From positions 1-64,000 of the forward strand of contig JAJPJI010000015.1 of assembly GCA_021324305.1 (NCBI GenBank): 64,000 nucleotides of DNA. Reading direction: 5' to 3'. This stretch comes from Gammaproteobacteria bacterium (GTDB lineage Bacteria > Pseudomonadota > Gammaproteobacteria > DSM-16500). Position 1 is the first letter of the stretch. Each line of letters starts with the position of its first letter. The notes beneath the pieces were generated by a model. It saw only the letters and a program-made list of their open reading frames with translations, was not told the origin of the DNA and searched no databases. Of this stretch, positions 8,844 to 18,732 are shown piece after piece. Both the position numbers and the translations under genes were made by a program.

Positions 8844-10010
8844 TTACATACTATTTGTGATCGTGTGTTTAACTTCCTGCGCAGAAGTTGTATTAACCGA
8901 AACATCACTTTGCGGTTTAAAAACGACAAGTTTCCCGCTCTCAGACAATGGTCTGGCTTCAACGTGCTTCCTTGACTCCTCCCATTCGAGTTCTTTCTTT
9001 TTTATTTCCGCCATCGCAAGCTTTAGTGCTCTTATTACATCGCTTTCAAAAATATCGATGCTTTTCTTCGTTTCCTCGATTTCGTTATACAAAAAATTTC
9101 GATACGAATCACTGAAAGTGAGTTCAATATCCGGCAGCGGAATCTTGGTGACAATCAATATGGCAAGAAGAATGAGCTTCTTCGCGGCATTTTCCGTAAT
9201 CTTTTCCGCTTCAAGACAATATTTTATCTCGGACTGGATATTATCGACCATACCAATGAGATCATTGATTATAGTCATGCTGGTATTGCACATATCGATA
9301 CTGATCTTGTGCTGATTTTCTTCAGAAGTAGATGTGTCTTTCAGGAGCTTGCAGGATTCATCCAGATGCTCACATAAGCCCTGTACTTCCTGATGAGCTT
9401 TGTCCAGCATCTCGTGCAGCTCCAGATCTGCCGGCTCCAGATCTTCCTTGATTTTCTCAAACAAATGCCTGAAGAAATTCCGAATGCTCTCCAGCACACT
9501 TTGATGGTGCCTGACCAAAACAGCTTCGTTTGCATACCGCTTCAAATCCATATCATCGCCGATGATTTGCTCCTTGAGCAATTTCCACTTCTCGAGAGCA
9601 GCCTGCAGCTCACTGCCTGTCCTGGTGAGCTGCTGCTGATAAGCGGCAAGCGCATCCTGACCCTGATTGCCGGGCAAGGAAGATGCCGGATCTTCAGGAG
9701 AGCCATCGAGCTGCGGCGAGGCATCAGACACATTATCGCCTAACGAATGAACTATATCTTCTTTTGATTGCTGTTTCGAGGTTAGCAGCGATGCAACCAA
9801 TGTTGTCGCTGTCTGTACTGCTAGCGGCTCAAGGAGTGTGACAAGCGCAGTGGTAGTAGAAGTTCCAAAACTGTCGCTGCGAATCCAGCCGCCCTTGCCA
9901 TCCTGAACCCATTGTTGTTTTCTCGGTTTGCCTGGCTGCCCAGGTCTGGGTAAATTTGTTTTTGATTCTTCATTTTTGGTTTCCTTGTCTCCAAATAACC
10001 AGCTCCACAT
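8844..10010 (-). CDS. Hypothetical coiled-coil protein, candidate effector
   Basis: 388 aa, not recognised. The N-terminus (MWSWLFGDKE, then a Pro/Lys-rich stretch to residue 45) is followed by a weakly hydrophobic segment (ALVTLLEPLAVQTATTLVAS, 55-74), a polar linker, and a long helical, charged region from 115 to 350 with heptad-like patterns and one more apolar stretch (KLILLAILIVTKIPLP). There is no signal peptide or known catalytic motif. GGAG lies 8 bases before the ATG, so it is very likely expressed. Large lone helical proteins like this are typical of Dot/Icm substrates; nothing here proves secretion. Confidence 0.7.
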   Translation of the reverse strand: MWSWLFGDKETKNEESKTNLPRPGQPGKPRKQQWVQDGKGGWIRSDSFGTSTTTALVTLLEPLAVQTATTLVASLLTSKQQSKEDIVHSLGDNVSDASPQLDGSPEDPASSLPGNQGQDALAAYQQQLTRTGSELQAALEKWKLLKEQIIGDDMDLKRYANEAVLVRHHQSVLESIRNFFRHLFEKIKEDLEPADLELHEMLDKAHQEVQGLCEHLDESCKLLKDTSTSEENQHKISIDMCNTSMTIINDLIGMVDNIQSEIKYCLEAEKITENAAKKLILLAILIVTKIPLPDIELTFSDSYRNFLYNEIEETKKSIDIFESDVIRALKLAMAEIKKKELEWEESRKHVEARPLSESGKLVVFKPQSDVSVNTTSAQEVKHTITNSM

Positions 10011-10198
10011 GATGTCATCTCCTTATAGACATGAGGTCATTTTGCTTCGGGTAAGCTAGAAGATATAGCATACGACTCTTAAGGCTTTCTTAAGGTAAAT
10101 TGGGACTGACTCAACAGGCTGGCACGGGTATCATCCTCGAATCTTTCGCATCGACCCATTGAGAAAATGAAATCTGACAAATTTTCAGATTTAGATGG

Positions 10199-10225
10199 TT
10201 GAAAAAATCTGACAGCGAGTATAAA
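10199..10225 (+). promoter_or_regulatory. Probable promoter of tRNA-Leu
   Basis: TTGAAA and TATAAA are separated by 15 bases, followed by a GC-rich discriminator (GTGCGC) of the kind seen at stringently controlled stable-RNA promoters. Start of transcription would be about 30 bases before the tRNA. Confidence 0.5.
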
Positions 10226-10240
10226 GTGCGCTCTCTACAA

Positions 10241-10259
10241 GGCGTGTCATCGACACGCC
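10241..10259 (+). other. Perfect leader hairpin just upstream of tRNA-Leu
   Basis: GGCGTGTC, a 3-base ATC loop, then GACACGCC, ending 4 bases before the mature tRNA 5' end. It would form in the precursor and may guide RNase P or shield the leader. Confidence 0.6.
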
Positions 10260-10263
10260 AGAT

Positions 10264-11675
<1,412 letters not shown>

Positions 11676-11738
11676 TCATTTATTTCGTGGATTTGGAACA
11701 GACAGCTCATACTAGCACTGCCGTAGCCAGCACCCGGA

Positions 11739-11939
11739 CTAATAGTAAAAATCACGTGCAATACAGACCAGAGCAAGGCCTATGAGCATGCTTACCAAAC
11801 CCATAATGCGCAGCGCTCGATCACTCTGGATAAACATTTGCTGCATCAGCCTGCGCCAAAAGCGCGGAGATAGAAACGGCAATATTCCTTCAAAGACGAA
11901 TAGCAGCCCCATTGCAGATACAAATATTGACCACATCAT
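11739..11939 (-). CDS. yjeT: YjeT-like small membrane protein (DUF2065)
   Basis: 66 aa with two hydrophobic helices (about 3-22 and 44-62) and the family-like pattern GLLFVFEGILPFLSPRFWRR followed by ALRIMGL. The frame is open further upstream, but the start used here is the ATG with GGAGG 7 bases before it, giving the normal family length. DUF2065 genes typically lie between hflC and purA; here the purA side of that context is kept. Inner-membrane protein of unknown function. Confidence 0.85.
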   Translation of the reverse strand: MMWSIFVSAMGLLFVFEGILPFLSPRFWRRLMQQMFIQSDRALRIMGLVSMLIGLALVCIARDFYY

Positions 11940-12128
11940 ACAACCATCCTCCTCATTGCTGAAGACCAGAACCACGATAACGCCTGTCCCCCGCTTTTTC
12001 TTTCCGATGCATGAGTTTATTCGTGAGTATACTAGCGAAAAAGCTCGTCTTATTCCATAAATGGGGATAAACATCGGTAGAAAAGATAGGCAGCACGTCA
12101 AGGCTCCGGGTAGATGACCGCAGCAAGG

Positions 12129-13415
12129 CTAATGTTTCTGCGGTCTTCTGGATGCTTTTTGATCACCCTGTAGTCTTTCAAAATCCTCCCGCGGCATCCG
12201 CACTTCCAGGTGACAATTACCTTCATCATCAATCCTTTCCGCCAAAACCGCATTGCGTGAATATAATTCGGCCCTCAGTTTTGACTGCCTGGGAAGTAGT
12301 ACAATTTCCTGTTCAACCATTTCCCTGTTTAACATCTCACCAATAGCGGTAACGAGTTCAGCCATCCCCAAGCCTTTGATGGCGGAAATAAATACACGCC
12401 TGATTTTGCCAGTATCGTCACGATCAATTTTTGGCTGCGCATCAATATTCAAATCAATCTTGTTGTATACCAGTATCCTCGGAACATCTTTTGCATTAAT
12501 CACTTCAAGCACTTCATTTACCTGTTCGATATGAAGATTCCTGTGCTCGTCATGCGCATCGACAATATGCAGCAATAAATCAGCTTCACTGACTTCTTCA
12601 AGCGTGGCATGAAATGCTTCGACCAAATCATGCGGCAAATGCCTGATAAATCCCACTGTATCAGCCAGGATAACCGGTCCATATTCCGGGAAATCAACCC
12701 GTCTCAGTGTTGGATCAAGAGTGGCGAATAGCTGATTCGCAACATACACACTTGATCCGGTCAGGCGATTGAATAAGGTTGATTTCCCTGCATTGGTATA
12801 CCCTACCAAAGCGACAGTCGGCACAATTGCTTTACGCCGTGCACGCCGTCCCTGTTCACGCTGTCTGCGAATCTTGTTTAATCGAGCTGTAATCTGCTTG
12901 ATCCTGTTACGAATCAGCCGCCTGTCAACTTCAAGCTGTGTTTCACCTGGACCGCCGCGTAATCCGATACCACCGCGCTGTCGCTCCAGGTGAGTCCATC
13001 CGCGAACGAGACGGGTAGACTGATGCTTGAGAAAAGCAAGCTCCACCTGGAGCTTGCCTTCAAAACTCCGCGCTCGTTGAGCGAAAATATCAAGTATCAA
13101 CCCAGTCCGGTCCAATACCCGGCAATTGATCAGGCGCTCCAGATTACGCTCCTGGGCTGGGGTTAACTCATGATTGAATATGACAAGCTGAGCCTTATGT
13201 GCAAGCACATTTTCGCGAATTTCTTCAGCCTTACCGGATCCGACGAAATACTTGGATTCGGGCACACGTCGTGTGCCCGTAACAATGCTGACAATTTTTG
13301 CACCTGCGGATAACGCAAGTTCCTCGAATTCCTCAAGGTCTTCTTCCATGTTACCCACAGGAAAATTGACATGAACCAGAACAACGCGCTCACCGCCACC
13401 TGGGCGATCGTTCAA
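12129..13415 (-). CDS. hflX: GTPase HflX
   Basis: 428 aa ribosome-associated GTPase that splits stalled or heat-damaged ribosomes. It has the N-terminal HflX domain (GGGERVVLVHVNFP onward), a basic helical linker (about 165-195), the G1 loop GYTNAGKSTLFNRLTG, G3 DTVGFIRHLP and G4 NKID. It starts at TTG with GAGGAGG 6 bases upstream, and lies 15 bases after hfq, so the two are co-transcribed. An 8-bp stem (GACCGCAG/CTGCGGTC, 12116-12145) overlaps its stop codon but lacks a T-run. hflK and hflC, which normally follow, are missing. Confidence 0.96.
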   Translation of the reverse strand: MNDRPGGGERVVLVHVNFPVGNMEEDLEEFEELALSAGAKIVSIVTGTRRVPESKYFVGSGKAEEIRENVLAHKAQLVIFNHELTPAQERNLERLINCRVLDRTGLILDIFAQRARSFEGKLQVELAFLKHQSTRLVRGWTHLERQRGGIGLRGGPGETQLEVDRRLIRNRIKQITARLNKIRRQREQGRRARRKAIVPTVALVGYTNAGKSTLFNRLTGSSVYVANQLFATLDPTLRRVDFPEYGPVILADTVGFIRHLPHDLVEAFHATLEEVSEADLLLHIVDAHDEHRNLHIEQVNEVLEVINAKDVPRILVYNKIDLNIDAQPKIDRDDTGKIRRVFISAIKGLGMAELVTAIGEMLNREMVEQEIVLLPRQSKLRAELYSRNAVLAERIDDEGNCHLEVRMPREDFERLQGDQKASRRPQKH

Positions 13416-13430
13416 AGATAGCCTCCTCGG

Positions 13431-13742
13431 TTACTCATGTGGAGTCAGTGATGACTTACTGCTATTACCATTTGACTTATTACCGTTTCCGGCGCCAGCC
13501 GCATGATAACCATTATTACTGTATTCAAATGGTGACGAAACATTTCTTGCAGGCACAATAGTAGAAATAGCATGCTTATACACCATCTGACTAACTGTGT
13601 TTTTCAACAACACAACAAATTGATCAAATGATTCAATCACTCCCTGAAGTTTAATTCCATTCACCAGATAAATCGAAACGGGAATTTTTTCTTTACGTAA
13701 CGAGTTCAAGAAAGGATCTTGTAGTGATGGTCCTTTTGTCAT
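13431..13742 (-). CDS. hfq: RNA chaperone Hfq
   Basis: 103 aa Sm-like protein that pairs small RNAs with mRNAs. The Sm1 region ([40 protein letters not shown]) and the Sm2 motif ([13 protein letters not shown], containing YKHA) are intact. A short disordered tail rich in Asn, Gly and Ser follows. First gene of the hfq-hflX unit. miaA, which often precedes hfq, is not next to it here. Confidence 0.97.
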   Translation of the reverse strand: MTKGPSLQDPFLNSLRKEKIPVSIYLVNGIKLQGVIESFDQFVVLLKNTVSQMVYKHAISTIVPARNVSSPFEYSNNGYHAAGAGNGNKSNGNSSKSSLTPHE

Positions 13743-14122
13743 GTTTATTCTCCAAATTTTATTTATTAATCCATCCTCACAACGAGGCTACAACCATGAT
13801 CACACCAATAACCCGGCATTAGTATTCCTTTTAATGACCAAGGCTATGAAAACAACTGAGGATAGCTAATCTGATATTCTTAAGCAATATCGATATTTGT
13901 AGAAATGCTGCTCTGGATTATATTTTCCCCAATAGAGCACAAAATCCAACATTTTCAAATACTAACATCAAAAAGCAGGTGTGATGGGGAGACAATTTCC
14001 TACATGTATTTCAGACAACATGGCTATGAATGTTATGCAAAAAGAATGATCATTTATGATCCTGAGAACCCTTATATGTTATATTATTAGATTGTAGCTA
14101 GTGATTTAGCCTGAGATATCTA
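13743..14122. other. Gap between divergent hfq and the zinc-ribbon gene
   Basis: 380 AT-rich bases with no convincing gene. It presumably holds the hfq promoter and that of the gene at 14123. I see no strong hairpin or repeat. Confidence 0.5.
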
Positions 14123-14809
14123 ATGAACAAGACGAATACTTCCTTAACAAAAACCTGCTCCAGCTGCGGACAGCAAAAGCCCATGTCTGCCTTTCTTCAG
14201 CTTGCAGGCCCGCAAGGTACAACCTATGGGAGTGTTTGTGCCTCATGCCGTAAATCCAACGCCGAGAAGCCCTCTCTTCCAAAAGAACTGGAAGGCACGA
14301 CCACCAGTGGAACCTGGACCAAAATTGATTCCAAGACAAAAGTTAAAGCAGAAATCGACAAGCGTGAGTTACGCAAACAGGTCGAAGAAGACTATTTCGA
14401 AGAGCGCGATAAGAAAGATGAAAAAAAAATAAAGCGCACTGAAAAAATCTGGGGCATCGCCCAGGATGAAAAAAAGCGCATCGAAAAGCGCTCGTTTCTG
14501 GATAGCAGCAAAAAGCCGTCAAGTATCAGCTCTTCCATGGTTTTTGGCGGAGAAGAACAAAAAGCAAAAGCTGGAAAAATCGATTTTGCTACTGGGCCAG
14601 TCGAGAATACACGCGTCACAGGACAAGTAAAACTTACCCAATCACCCATCTTTCAGGCCTTCAAAAGCTGGCTTGGCAATGCGCCCATTGTTAGCACTTC
14701 TGAAAAAGCAGCACAGGCGCAAAAAAAATCGCCTAATAACAAGACAGTAGAAACAGAATCACTGGATGAATTCGCCAACAGAACCTGGGGCCCCAGATCA
14801 AGAAAATAG
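14123..14809 (+). CDS. Hypothetical protein with N-terminal zinc-ribbon-like cysteines
   Basis: 228 aa, not recognised. Two CxxC pairs (CSSCGQQKPMSAF at 12-24 and VCASCRKSN at 38-46) make a likely small zinc-binding domain of the kind that recognises nucleic acid or protein. The middle (75-140) is highly charged and probably a helical rod rich in Lys and Glu; the C-terminal half is polar and Ser/Lys-rich. No signal peptide or membrane segment. GAG lies near the ATG. It diverges from hfq and converges on icmQ. Confidence 0.65.
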   Translation: MNKTNTSLTKTCSSCGQQKPMSAFLQLAGPQGTTYGSVCASCRKSNAEKPSLPKELEGTTTSGTWTKIDSKTKVKAEIDKRELRKQVEEDYFEERDKKDEKKIKRTEKIWGIAQDEKKRIEKRSFLDSSKKPSSISSSMVFGGEEQKAKAGKIDFATGPVENTRVTGQVKLTQSPIFQAFKSWLGNAPIVSTSEKAAQAQKKSPNNKTVETESLDEFANRTWGPRSRK

Positions 14810-14918
14810 CCTGATCCTGATCCAGAAACAGAAGAACATGACTATTATTCCTCTGTAATATGCAGACATTCACGCATCATCATGAAGAATCATCACGAAC
14901 GGCAAAGATATATAAACC

Positions 14919-15500
14919 CTATTCCTTCCTGACCACTTGACCAGCCTCATTCACCGTGTATTCGTTTCCCTGATGGGTAAATGAAAACAGCCTGTCGAGA
15001 CGAAGAGAACCCTCTCTGATTTTTATCAGTGGGTTACCAACCTGATCTTTTTGCTGCTCAGTTCCCGCAGGCGGAGGGATGACATCGCTTTTCTTGATCG
15101 CGATAGTCAAAAATCCATGCTGGGCCTTGCTTGGCCTCGATCGGATGAATGCTTCAACAAAATTCTTGTCAGCATAAATTGGCCGATTAACACTATATTC
15201 ATAGAATACTGAAGGAGTTAGCATTTTTTGCCAGGTTTGAAAAACCAGACCCTGGGCATTAAAAATATATACGTAAACCAGAACCTCATCTTCAGCCAGC
15301 TGATCCGTCTTTTTCTCGATCTCTTGCTGGATTGCATTCAGGGCTTCTTCGACACGTTGCTTTAGCGCGTTCAGACGATCTCGTATAAAACGGAATTTGT
15401 CACCCACCTGAAATTTTTCACGAAGTTCCTGATCTTGCTGGATGGCATCAAGAACCATCTGCAGGATTTTATCTTTTTGTTCTTTATTGTCATTTGACAT
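14919..15500 (-). CDS. icmQ: Dot/Icm protein IcmQ
   Basis: 193 aa from the ATG used here (a TTG two codons earlier is possible; the ribosome site is weak). In Legionella, IcmQ is a cytoplasmic Dot/Icm component that binds IcmR, NAD+ and membranes. What matches: an amphipathic N-terminal helical domain (1-70) and a C-terminal domain with VYVYIFNAQG, WQKML, NRPIYADKNFVEAFIRSRPS, DQVGNPLIKIREG and FSFTHQGNEYTV, the same order and spacing I recall for IcmQ. It is preceded by a tiny gene in the icmR position. Unlike Legionella, it is not followed by icmP/icmO and lies 22 kb from icmTS. Identification is from pattern memory. Confidence 0.78.
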   Translation of the reverse strand: MSNDNKEQKDKILQMVLDAIQQDQELREKFQVGDKFRFIRDRLNALKQRVEEALNAIQQEIEKKTDQLAEDEVLVYVYIFNAQGLVFQTWQKMLTPSVFYEYSVNRPIYADKNFVEAFIRSRPSKAQHGFLTIAIKKSDVIPPPAGTEQQKDQVGNPLIKIREGSLRLDRLFSFTHQGNEYTVNEAGQVVRKE

Positions 15501-15549
15501 ATTCAACTACTTGATAAAAGCACAAATTAAATTATATATCAGGTCGAAG

Positions 15550-15771
15550 CTATGTAGCATGAGAAGAAGACTGTACAATTTTTCCACACTCTTCGGCTAT
15601 TTTGGTGAGATTTTCAGAAGTGTTTAATAAATATGATACTGAATTGTTCGGCGTTCCCGATTTATCTCCAGGTGCAGCATTAAGCAATCCAGTACCTAAA
15701 GCAGATGCCTGCTTGGCGATTTCAAGCAGAGTTGTTTTAATAGTGGCTGCCAAAACCGCATTATCAGTCAT
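15550..15771 (-). CDS. Small helical protein in the icmR position (candidate FIR)
   Basis: 73 aa, mostly predicted helix: residues 5-32 form an Ala/Leu-rich amphipathic helix (AATIKTTLLEIAKQASALG), then a Gly/Pro/Asn turn, then a second helix (LLNTSENLTKIAEECGKIV). GAGGTG lies about 8 bases before the ATG, and the stop is 49 bases from the icmQ start on the same strand. In Legionellales the gene just before icmQ encodes a fast-evolving functional homologue of IcmR (FIR), which chaperones IcmQ and shows little sequence similarity between genera. Position, size and helical hairpin fit; homology cannot be shown by eye. Confidence 0.6.
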   Translation of the reverse strand: MTDNAVLAATIKTTLLEIAKQASALGTGLLNAAPGDKSGTPNNSVSYLLNTSENLTKIAEECGKIVQSSSHAT

Positions 15772-15843
15772 TCAAAAATCACCTCGTTATAAGAATCTAC
15801 ACTCTATATAAGCATAGCATACGAACTCTAGCACCATGACACA

Positions 15844-16986
15844 TCATGTGCCATCTGTTTTCCCGTCTGCCACAGCCACCGGCTTTTCTACTTCACTCGT
15901 TTGCCCATTCGCTACGGCTGCTACCGGTGCTTCCGATTCGCTTGCCTGCCCATTTGCTGTCGCTACTGGGGTTTCTGATCCCGGTGCTTCCCTGCTTCTG
16001 TCCGCATAACCAAGATGCTTTACCTGATCGATCTGAAAAGCGCGATGCTGAAGATAGGCATTACGCATAAATACGTATTTATCCACTGCAGCTTCCTCAA
16101 GAACAGGCTCAAACTGCAACAGATTGGCCCTATGATCAATAAAAAACAATCCCAGAACCTGATACCGCCTGGATTGAGGCTGGACATAGGGATAGACAGA
16201 AAACTCAAAATAATCAACTGGGATACCGATTCCGTCACGTATGGTGTTTGAACCAAGGAATGGCAAGACCAGATAACTGGAATCCTGATAGCCCCAGTAT
16301 GCCAGAGTAAGGCCGAAATCATTCTGGAAATAGGGAATATTCATACGCGTCGCGATATCAAACAAGCCGCCGATACCGAGTGTGGTATTAATCCCGAATC
16401 GCCATAAGTCACTGGTCATTTGATAAAAATTGAATTGCAGAAGGTCGTTTGCAATGGTTGGCAACTCACCCAGGTTATTGAAAAAGTTATGTATCCCCTG
16501 ATTCAGAGGTTTGGGCATGATTGTGTTATAAAAAGTCGCGATCGGTTTTAACAGGTAAGTATCGAACTTGTCATTGAATGTAAACATCGCCCGGTTGAAT
16601 TTTTCCAGGGGATCTTTGCTATATTGACCGCCGTCCTCTGCCGGGGTGCCAGTATCTGCTGCTACTGACTGGCCATCATCAGCTTGTTCATCCTGTGTGC
16701 TGCTGTCAGCAGTGCCGGTTTGCGAGGTTTTTTCAGTCTTGACCTGTGCCGGGTTATTACTCGCGATCTGCCCTGAATTGGCCTTGTCAGACTGGGTGCT
16801 GTCTGCCGCCGTGGCAGCAGATTTGACCTTGACAGTTTTGGTTTTAGGAAGCTGTGAGTTTTCAAATGCCGCATCCGCATAGCTTGCTGAACAGCTGAAT
16901 GTCAGCAGGCTGGCGGCCATCATAGCGGAAACAATACCCTTAATATCCCTGTGAGCACGAAATCCCTTTTGTTCATTATTATTCAT
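15844..16986 (-). CDS. mlaA: MlaA/VacJ family phospholipid-transport protein
   Basis: 380 aa. In the Mla pathway, MlaA sits in the outer membrane and removes misplaced phospholipids. The VacJ domain spans about 125-320: DPLEKFNRAMFTFNDKFD, PLNQGIHNFFNNLGELPTIA, INTTLGIGGLFDIATRM, FGLTLAYWGYQDSSYLVLPF, DYRAN-like DHRANLL. Unusual are a 90-residue Ala/Ser/Gln/Asp-rich insert after the signal region and a C-terminal tail with near-repeats (ETPVATANGQ, EAPVAAVANGQ, EKPVAVADGK). The expected lipobox is not canonical (LLTFSC), so lipid attachment is uncertain. GGGAT lies before the ATG. It diverges from gpmI. Confidence 0.92.
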   Translation of the reverse strand: MNNNEQKGFRAHRDIKGIVSAMMAASLLTFSCSASYADAAFENSQLPKTKTVKVKSAATAADSTQSDKANSGQIASNNPAQVKTEKTSQTGTADSSTQDEQADDGQSVAADTGTPAEDGGQYSKDPLEKFNRAMFTFNDKFDTYLLKPIATFYNTIMPKPLNQGIHNFFNNLGELPTIANDLLQFNFYQMTSDLWRFGINTTLGIGGLFDIATRMNIPYFQNDFGLTLAYWGYQDSSYLVLPFLGSNTIRDGIGIPVDYFEFSVYPYVQPQSRRYQVLGLFFIDHRANLLQFEPVLEEAAVDKYVFMRNAYLQHRAFQIDQVKHLGYADRSREAPGSETPVATANGQASESEAPVAAVANGQTSEVEKPVAVADGKTDGT

Positions 16987-17115
16987 ATGTCATCCCAACA
17001 TGAGCTAAAATGTTAGTTTAACGTTGAATATCACAGATAACAAATTCTCTGTTTGCAAAATCAGAACTTTGTTAAATAATGTCAAGCCATATCCATACAG
17101 ACAAGAAAACAAAAC

Positions 17116-18666
17116 ATGAAAAGTATTCGCCCGCGCCCGTTAGCCTTGATCATACTCGATGGCTGGGGATATCGAAAAGAAACTGACGCAAACGCCATTG
17201 CTGCTGCTCATAAACCCAATTGGGACAACCTTTGGTCCCGTTATCCGCATTCACTTATTTCGGGATCAGGCCGCTGCGTAGGTTTGCCCGATGGGCAAAT
17301 GGGCAATTCCGAGGTCGGTCATTTAAACATGGGTGCCGGACGCATTGTCCATCAGGATCTTACCCGCATCGACCTAGCCATCGACAGCGGTGAATTTTTT
17401 GAAAACAAGATCCTGACAGATGCTATTCATACTGCCCGGCAAACCGGTAAATCCGTGCATGTAATGGGATTGTTATCATCCGGTGGCGTGCACAGTCACG
17501 AAAAACATATTCACGCCCTGGTCACGCTCGCAGCCAGCCTAAAGACCAGGTCACTTTATCTTCACGCTTTTCTTGACGGCAGGGATACACCACCGCGCAG
17601 CGCGATGACATCAATTGACGCCCTGGAAACACACTGTCGCAAACAGAATTGCGGAAAAATCGCTTCCCTTATAGGACGTTACTATGCCATGGACAGGGAC
17701 AAGCGCTGGGAGCGCATTCACAAGGCTTATGATTTACTGGTTTCAGGTAAAGCAGATTTCCATGCAGCAACTGCAAGAGAAGGTCTTGAACTCGCATATG
17801 CACGCGGAGAAAGCGATGAATTTGTTCATGCCACATGCATTCATGCTGATAATGAACACCCTGTGACTATTAACGATGGAGATGTCGTGATTTTCATGAA
17901 TTTTCGGGCTGATCGCGCACGAGAAATCACCATGTCACTCATCGAGCCTGAGTTCCACGGATTTATCAGGGAAAAACAGCCGCAGCTCGGGATGTTTGTT
18001 TGTCTGTCTGAGTATGACAATCGTTTTCATGTGCCAGTCGCGTTTCCGCCGCAACCAATGAACAATTTACTGGGTGAATATGTCAGCCAGGTCGGGTTAA
18101 AACAGCTACGCATAGCAGAAACGGAAAAATACGCGCATGTTACTTTCTTTTTCAATGGCGGAATCGAGCATCCCTATCCTGGCGAAGACAGGATATTAAT
18201 CCCTTCACCCAAAGTCGCCACCTATGACTTACAGCCGCAAATGAGCGCGCCCGAACTGACCGAAAGGCTGGTTTTGGAGATCAAATCAAAACAGTACGAT
18301 ATGATTATTTGCAATTTTGCTAACCCCGACATGGTTGGACACACCGGCAATTTTGCGGCAGCGGTAAAAGCGATCGAAACCATTGATCAATGCCTTGGAC
18401 AAATCATCAAGGCACTGCAGGATGTGGGCGGAGAACTTTTGATCACTGCGGACCACGGAAATGCGGAATTAATGTATGATTATCAACACAATCAACCACA
18501 TACAGCCCACACCAGCGATCCCGTACCTTTCATTTTCATGGGCCGGAATGCCAACATTGTCAAGGAAGACGGCAAATTATCAGATATTGCGCCGACCATG
18601 CTTTATCTGATGGGCCTCCCCAAACCGGAAGAAATGACAGGTTCATCCCTGGTGAAATTGGTATAA
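17116..18666 (+). CDS. gpmI: 2,3-bisphosphoglycerate-independent phosphoglycerate mutase
   Basis: 516 aa glycolytic enzyme interconverting 3- and 2-phosphoglycerate using two Mn ions. The alkaline-phosphatase-like core is intact: LIILDGWGYR (metal Asp), GQMGNSEVGHLNMGAGR (catalytic Ser at about 65), HAFLDGRDTPPRSA, RYYAMDRDKRWER, FMNFRADRAREI, and the C-terminal metal residues in NFANPDMVGHTG and ITADHGNAE. It is followed 66 bases later by a C-terminal processing protease in the same direction. In enterics, envC lies between such genes; it is absent here. Confidence 0.97.
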   Translation: MKSIRPRPLALIILDGWGYRKETDANAIAAAHKPNWDNLWSRYPHSLISGSGRCVGLPDGQMGNSEVGHLNMGAGRIVHQDLTRIDLAIDSGEFFENKILTDAIHTARQTGKSVHVMGLLSSGGVHSHEKHIHALVTLAASLKTRSLYLHAFLDGRDTPPRSAMTSIDALETHCRKQNCGKIASLIGRYYAMDRDKRWERIHKAYDLLVSGKADFHAATAREGLELAYARGESDEFVHATCIHADNEHPVTINDGDVVIFMNFRADRAREITMSLIEPEFHGFIREKQPQLGMFVCLSEYDNRFHVPVAFPPQPMNNLLGEYVSQVGLKQLRIAETEKYAHVTFFFNGGIEHPYPGEDRILIPSPKVATYDLQPQMSAPELTERLVLEIKSKQYDMIICNFANPDMVGHTGNFAAAVKAIETIDQCLGQIIKALQDVGGELLITADHGNAELMYDYQHNQPHTAHTSDPVPFIFMGRNANIVKEDGKLSDIAPTMLYLMGLPKPEEMTGSSLVKLV

Positions 18667-18732
18667 GCAAAATTGGTATAAAGAAATACTGAAGTGCTAT
18701 ACTAAAAGTAACTAACGGATGGACACTTCGAA

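Noticed and set aside
13905-14090. Short open frame between hfq and the zinc-ribbon gene
   Set aside because: AT-rich, no Shine-Dalgarno, composition unlike nearby proteins.
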